From assembly GCA_002305075.1 (NCBI GenBank), contig DBQC01000019.1:65802-96390 (forward strand): DNA of 30,589 bases, given 5' to 3'. Shown here in pieces: positions 28,888 to 30,589 of the stretch. The number at the start of each line of letters is the position of its first letter. Positions within the stretch are counted from its first letter, which is position 1. Below the pieces are notes generated by a model, which was not told the DNA's origin, searched no databases, and saw only the letters and a list, made by a program, of their open reading frames with translations. Source of the stretch: Ruminococcaceae bacterium UBA1404. GTDB taxonomy: Bacteria; Bacillota; Clostridia; Oscillospirales; Ruminococcaceae. The position numbers were made by a program, and so were the translations under genes.

Positions 28888-29160
28888 ATTAGCGTCCTAA
28901 TCAAGAAGATGCCGCTAACAAAAGGTTAAACAACAGAAATTATAGGAACATGGCTAAATGCACACGGATTAAGGTATGTCTCATCCAGCGCATAGGAAAC
29001 TCAGAGGAGCCGGTTCGGGATACAGTTAAGAGCTATCGCTGCGAATGGTGTACAGACAGAATGTCCAAGATAGTCGAAAAGTAGCCAGTGCCGAGATAGT
29101 CAGGGCGGTTACAAAGTAGCGCCACCGCTAGTGGGCAGGGAGGTTTCGTGCAACGGAGCG
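28888..29160. other. Non-coding stretch between tetR and the ATP-grasp gene
   Basis: About 270 nt between convergent genes. Apart from a possible 44-residue reading frame (28950-29084), I see no known gene, RNA family or clear terminator for the ATP-grasp gene. Base composition is more even than in the housekeeping regions. Confidence 0.35.
28950..29084 (+). CDS. Possible small cysteine-containing protein (44 residues)
   Basis: An open frame from ATG to TAG encodes 44 residues with four cysteines (positions 4, 10, 31 and 34), including a CxxC in YRCEWC that could bind zinc together with the N-terminal pair, although the C4-C10 spacing is not a standard zinc-knuckle. AGGA lies only 2 nt before the ATG, a poor ribosome site. 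The product is basic. I do not recognise it; it may be a chance frame or a remnant of a mobile element. Confidence 0.2.
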   Translation: MAKCTRIKVCLIQRIGNSEEPVRDTVKSYRCEWCTDRMSKIVEK

Positions 29161-30180
29161 TCAGTTTTCACCCAGGGCTGCCTTGAAGCGTGGCAGCAAA
29201 CCAATGCCGTCATCCAGGTGGCACTGGAACTGGTAAATGTCGTGACCCGGGAAGTGATTGGCCTCGATAAGCAGCGGTCCAACGGGAGTTACCGCCACAT
29301 CCCAGGCCAGATAGCGAAGCGTGGGAACCCGCTTGGCGGCTTGCTTAACAGTCTCGACCGACTGTCGGTAGAATGGTACAGGGCGCCCTACAAAAGCCAC
29401 GCCGGTGTAAGGGTGGGTGGGGTATTCAAAGCCGTCCTTGTCGGCCGCCGGTTTGCAAATGATGCCGGTTTCGGGGTCGACAATGGTGGCCATGCCGCCG
29501 GAGTTGAGGTTGTCCACCATTTTGCCGTTGCCCAGCCGCATACTGGAAAACACCACATGGACCTCTCCGGCATCGTCCATCAGTGTCACCAGCCGCAGGG
29601 TGTTGACCGAGAGCGGGTAGATGGCCGCAATATCCGGGTGCTGATGAATATACTGCTCGACCATCACTTTTTCCTCGGCCTTGAGGCGATGGTAAAGCTC
29701 AGGCAGATCGGTGATGGACTCAGTCTCAATGAACTCGATTCCCTTGCCACCGGTAGCGTCCAAAGGCTTACATACAATACGGTCGCAGTCATCTACCAAA
29801 TCGGCAAAATCCTCCAGCGAAGCTGTGCGCAGATCTAACCAATTTCGGTGCAGAAAATCGGAGAACAGTGCATTAAATGTAGCCTTATCTTCCACCAGGT
29901 GCCAGCTGTCGGGATTGTTGAGGCGTTGCACCAAGCGGTTGTTCTGGCCCCGGGTGATATAGGTGGCACGCTTTTCCGGCGGCTGATTATACATCTCAAA
30001 AACCACATAATCCATATAACCGGCCTCGTATTTAAACCCGCAGACAATCATATCGGCCAGAATAAGCAGGCGGTTGCGCCCGGTGCGCTGCTGCACTATG
30101 GCGGTCTTCTCCAGCATGGCACGGGTATCCATATTGGCAATGCGGGCAAAAAGATACTTCAAATTTGGCATATGCACCAT
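29161..30180 (-). CDS. Sugar-transfer-associated ATP-grasp protein
   Basis: A 339-residue ATP-grasp enzyme of the type linked with polysaccharide or sugar-transfer loci. The nucleotide-binding loop is in CKPLDATGGKGIEFIE near residues 138-153, VMVEQYIHQHP follows as the second lobe segment, SVNTLRLVTL precedes the metal-binding half, and the active-site end is LLIEANHFPGHDIYQ. ATP-grasp enzymes join a carboxylate to an amine or thiol through an acyl phosphate; the substrate here is not known. The ATG at 30180 has only a weak GAG-type ribosome site. The gene is alone on its strand, and a copy of the tetR operator lies 25-37 nt upstream of its start codon, implying repression by the neighbouring TetR protein. 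Confidence 0.82.
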   Translation of the reverse strand: MVHMPNLKYLFARIANMDTRAMLEKTAIVQQRTGRNRLLILADMIVCGFKYEAGYMDYVVFEMYNQPPEKRATYITRGQNNRLVQRLNNPDSWHLVEDKATFNALFSDFLHRNWLDLRTASLEDFADLVDDCDRIVCKPLDATGGKGIEFIETESITDLPELYHRLKAEEKVMVEQYIHQHPDIAAIYPLSVNTLRLVTLMDDAGEVHVVFSSMRLGNGKMVDNLNSGGMATIVDPETGIICKPAADKDGFEYPTHPYTGVAFVGRPVPFYRQSVETVKQAAKRVPTLRYLAWDVAVTPVGPLLIEANHFPGHDIYQFQCHLDDGIGLLPRFKAALGEN

Positions 30181-30204
30181 CCATCTCGATATTTTGTAAA
30201 AAAG

Positions 30205-30217
30205 ACCGACGGTCGGT
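30205..30217. promoter_or_regulatory. Second TetR-type operator, upstream of the ATP-grasp gene
   Basis: ACCGAC-G-GTCGGT is a perfect 13-nt palindrome. Read on the minus strand with flanks (30218-30203) it gives AACCGACCGTCGGTCT, which matches AACCGACCGTCAGTTT of the tetR operator at 14 of 16 positions. It lies in the expected promoter region of the ATP-grasp gene, although I see no consensus -35/-10 pair there. Confidence 0.75.
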
Positions 30218-30550
30218 TCATTTGGCTTGACCTTGCACTTGTGTTTACATTAGGTGGATCAGGAATCACGCACAACACAACGGCTCTGCTACGGGCATTG
30301 GCACCCTCAATCTGGGCCAAAAGCGTCGCATCCATTCGGGAGCCACGGCTATGGGCGATACGCAGGATCATCTTAACACAAAAGGTGATGTTTGCACAGC
30401 CAGTTGGTGCCACCGATAGACGAGAATATATTGTTTTTTGCTGTATAACCACCGCTCAAAGTAGCTATTATAATAAGGTATATATAATAGAATAGCCCGC
30501 AAAACCGCCGGAAGTACTAAAAAGCAAGAAAAAACCATTACTTTTGGCTG
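30218..30550. other. Stretch without a recognisable gene at the right end
   Basis: About 330 nt with only short, unconvincing frames. An inverted repeat CTATTATA (30465-30472) with TATAATAG (30483-30490) places a TATAAT on each strand, but neither has a good -35 box. The left part is mixed in composition and the right part strongly AT-rich. Confidence 0.4.
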
Positions 30551-30579
30551 TTGACAAACGTCAAGCCCCATGCTATTAT
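30551..30579 (+). promoter_or_regulatory. Strong promoter leading out of the window
   Basis: TTGACA (30551-30556) and TATTAT (30574-30579) are separated by 17 nt. It should drive a plus-strand gene that begins beyond the right end of the window. Confidence 0.8.
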
Positions 30580-30589
30580 AACAAAGCTG

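Noticed and set aside
28888..29160. Group II intron or mobile-element remnant
   Set aside because: A few motifs looked suggestive (for example GAGCCGGTTCGGG), but no domain V/VI fold, reverse transcriptase or terminal repeats could be found.
29131..29838. Plus-strand frame of 235 codons across the ATP-grasp gene
   Set aside because: It is antisense to a recognisable ATP-grasp protein and lacks motifs.
30159..30452. Minus-strand frame of 97 codons before the ATP-grasp gene
   Set aside because: It overlaps the operator and the ATP-grasp start, has no ribosome site and resembles nothing I know.
1..30589. CRISPR array, insertion sequence, prophage or conjugative element
   Set aside because: No regularly spaced repeats, transposase, integrase or phage structural genes were seen on either strand.

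Overview
The window looks like chromosomal DNA from a GC-rich, spore-forming member of the Clostridia, most likely near the Oscillospirales/Ruminococcaceae. This rests on Firmicutes-type T-box and tandem glycine riboswitches, strong GGAGG ribosome sites, near-consensus sigma-A promoters with 17-nt spacers, a PdaA-like spore-cortex deacetylase, a split glycine decarboxylase (GcvPA/GcvPB) and YczE-, YdbS/YdbT- and YabE-like proteins. The genus cannot be fixed from the sequence alone. No phage, insertion sequence or CRISPR array was seen.

Layout. (1) 1-4250: mnmE-mnmG-rsmG on the minus strand (tRNA U34 modification and 16S rRNA m7G527), after an intergenic block full of hairpins. (2) 4299-6145: two PH-domain membrane proteins (YdbS/YdbT type). 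(3) 6179-6425: a strong promoter, tRNA-Met(CAT), tRNA-Glu(TTC) and a terminator. (4) 6482-8017: a T-box leader with an apparent Trp (UGG) specifier in front of an M20 amidohydrolase. (5) 8146-12311: envelope enzymes, namely a secreted N-acetylmuramoyl-L-alanine amidase, an M14 peptidase and a YabE-like G5/3D protein. (6) 12544-13548: rplM-rpsI. (7) 13649-17127: prmA-rsmE-hypothetical, then a PdaA-type lipoprotein deacetylase. (8) 17143-18697: two tandem YczE-family membrane proteins. (9) 18823-20196: a metal-dependent amidohydrolase. (10) 20241-27382: a glycine-riboswitch-controlled operon gcvT-gcvH-gcvPA-gcvPB-lplA-lpdA, encoding all protein components of the glycine cleavage system plus lipoylation of GcvH. 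(11) 27501-30589: a visibly more AT-rich, accessory-looking end with a hexapeptide acetyltransferase, a TetR regulator and a sugar-transfer-type ATP-grasp protein.

The strongest candidates for something little described are: (a) the TetR gene and the ATP-grasp gene, convergent and 358 bp apart, which share a palindromic operator (28145-28167 and 30205-30217) and so look like a small self-contained regulon; (b) the Trp-type T-box in front of a lone M20 hydrolase, suggesting release of tryptophan from an N-acyl conjugate; and (c) two copies of a two-hairpin intergenic repeat (131-175 and 10043-10092) whose stems differ by apparently compensatory changes. All functional statements are from reading the sequence; no searches or folding programs were run.
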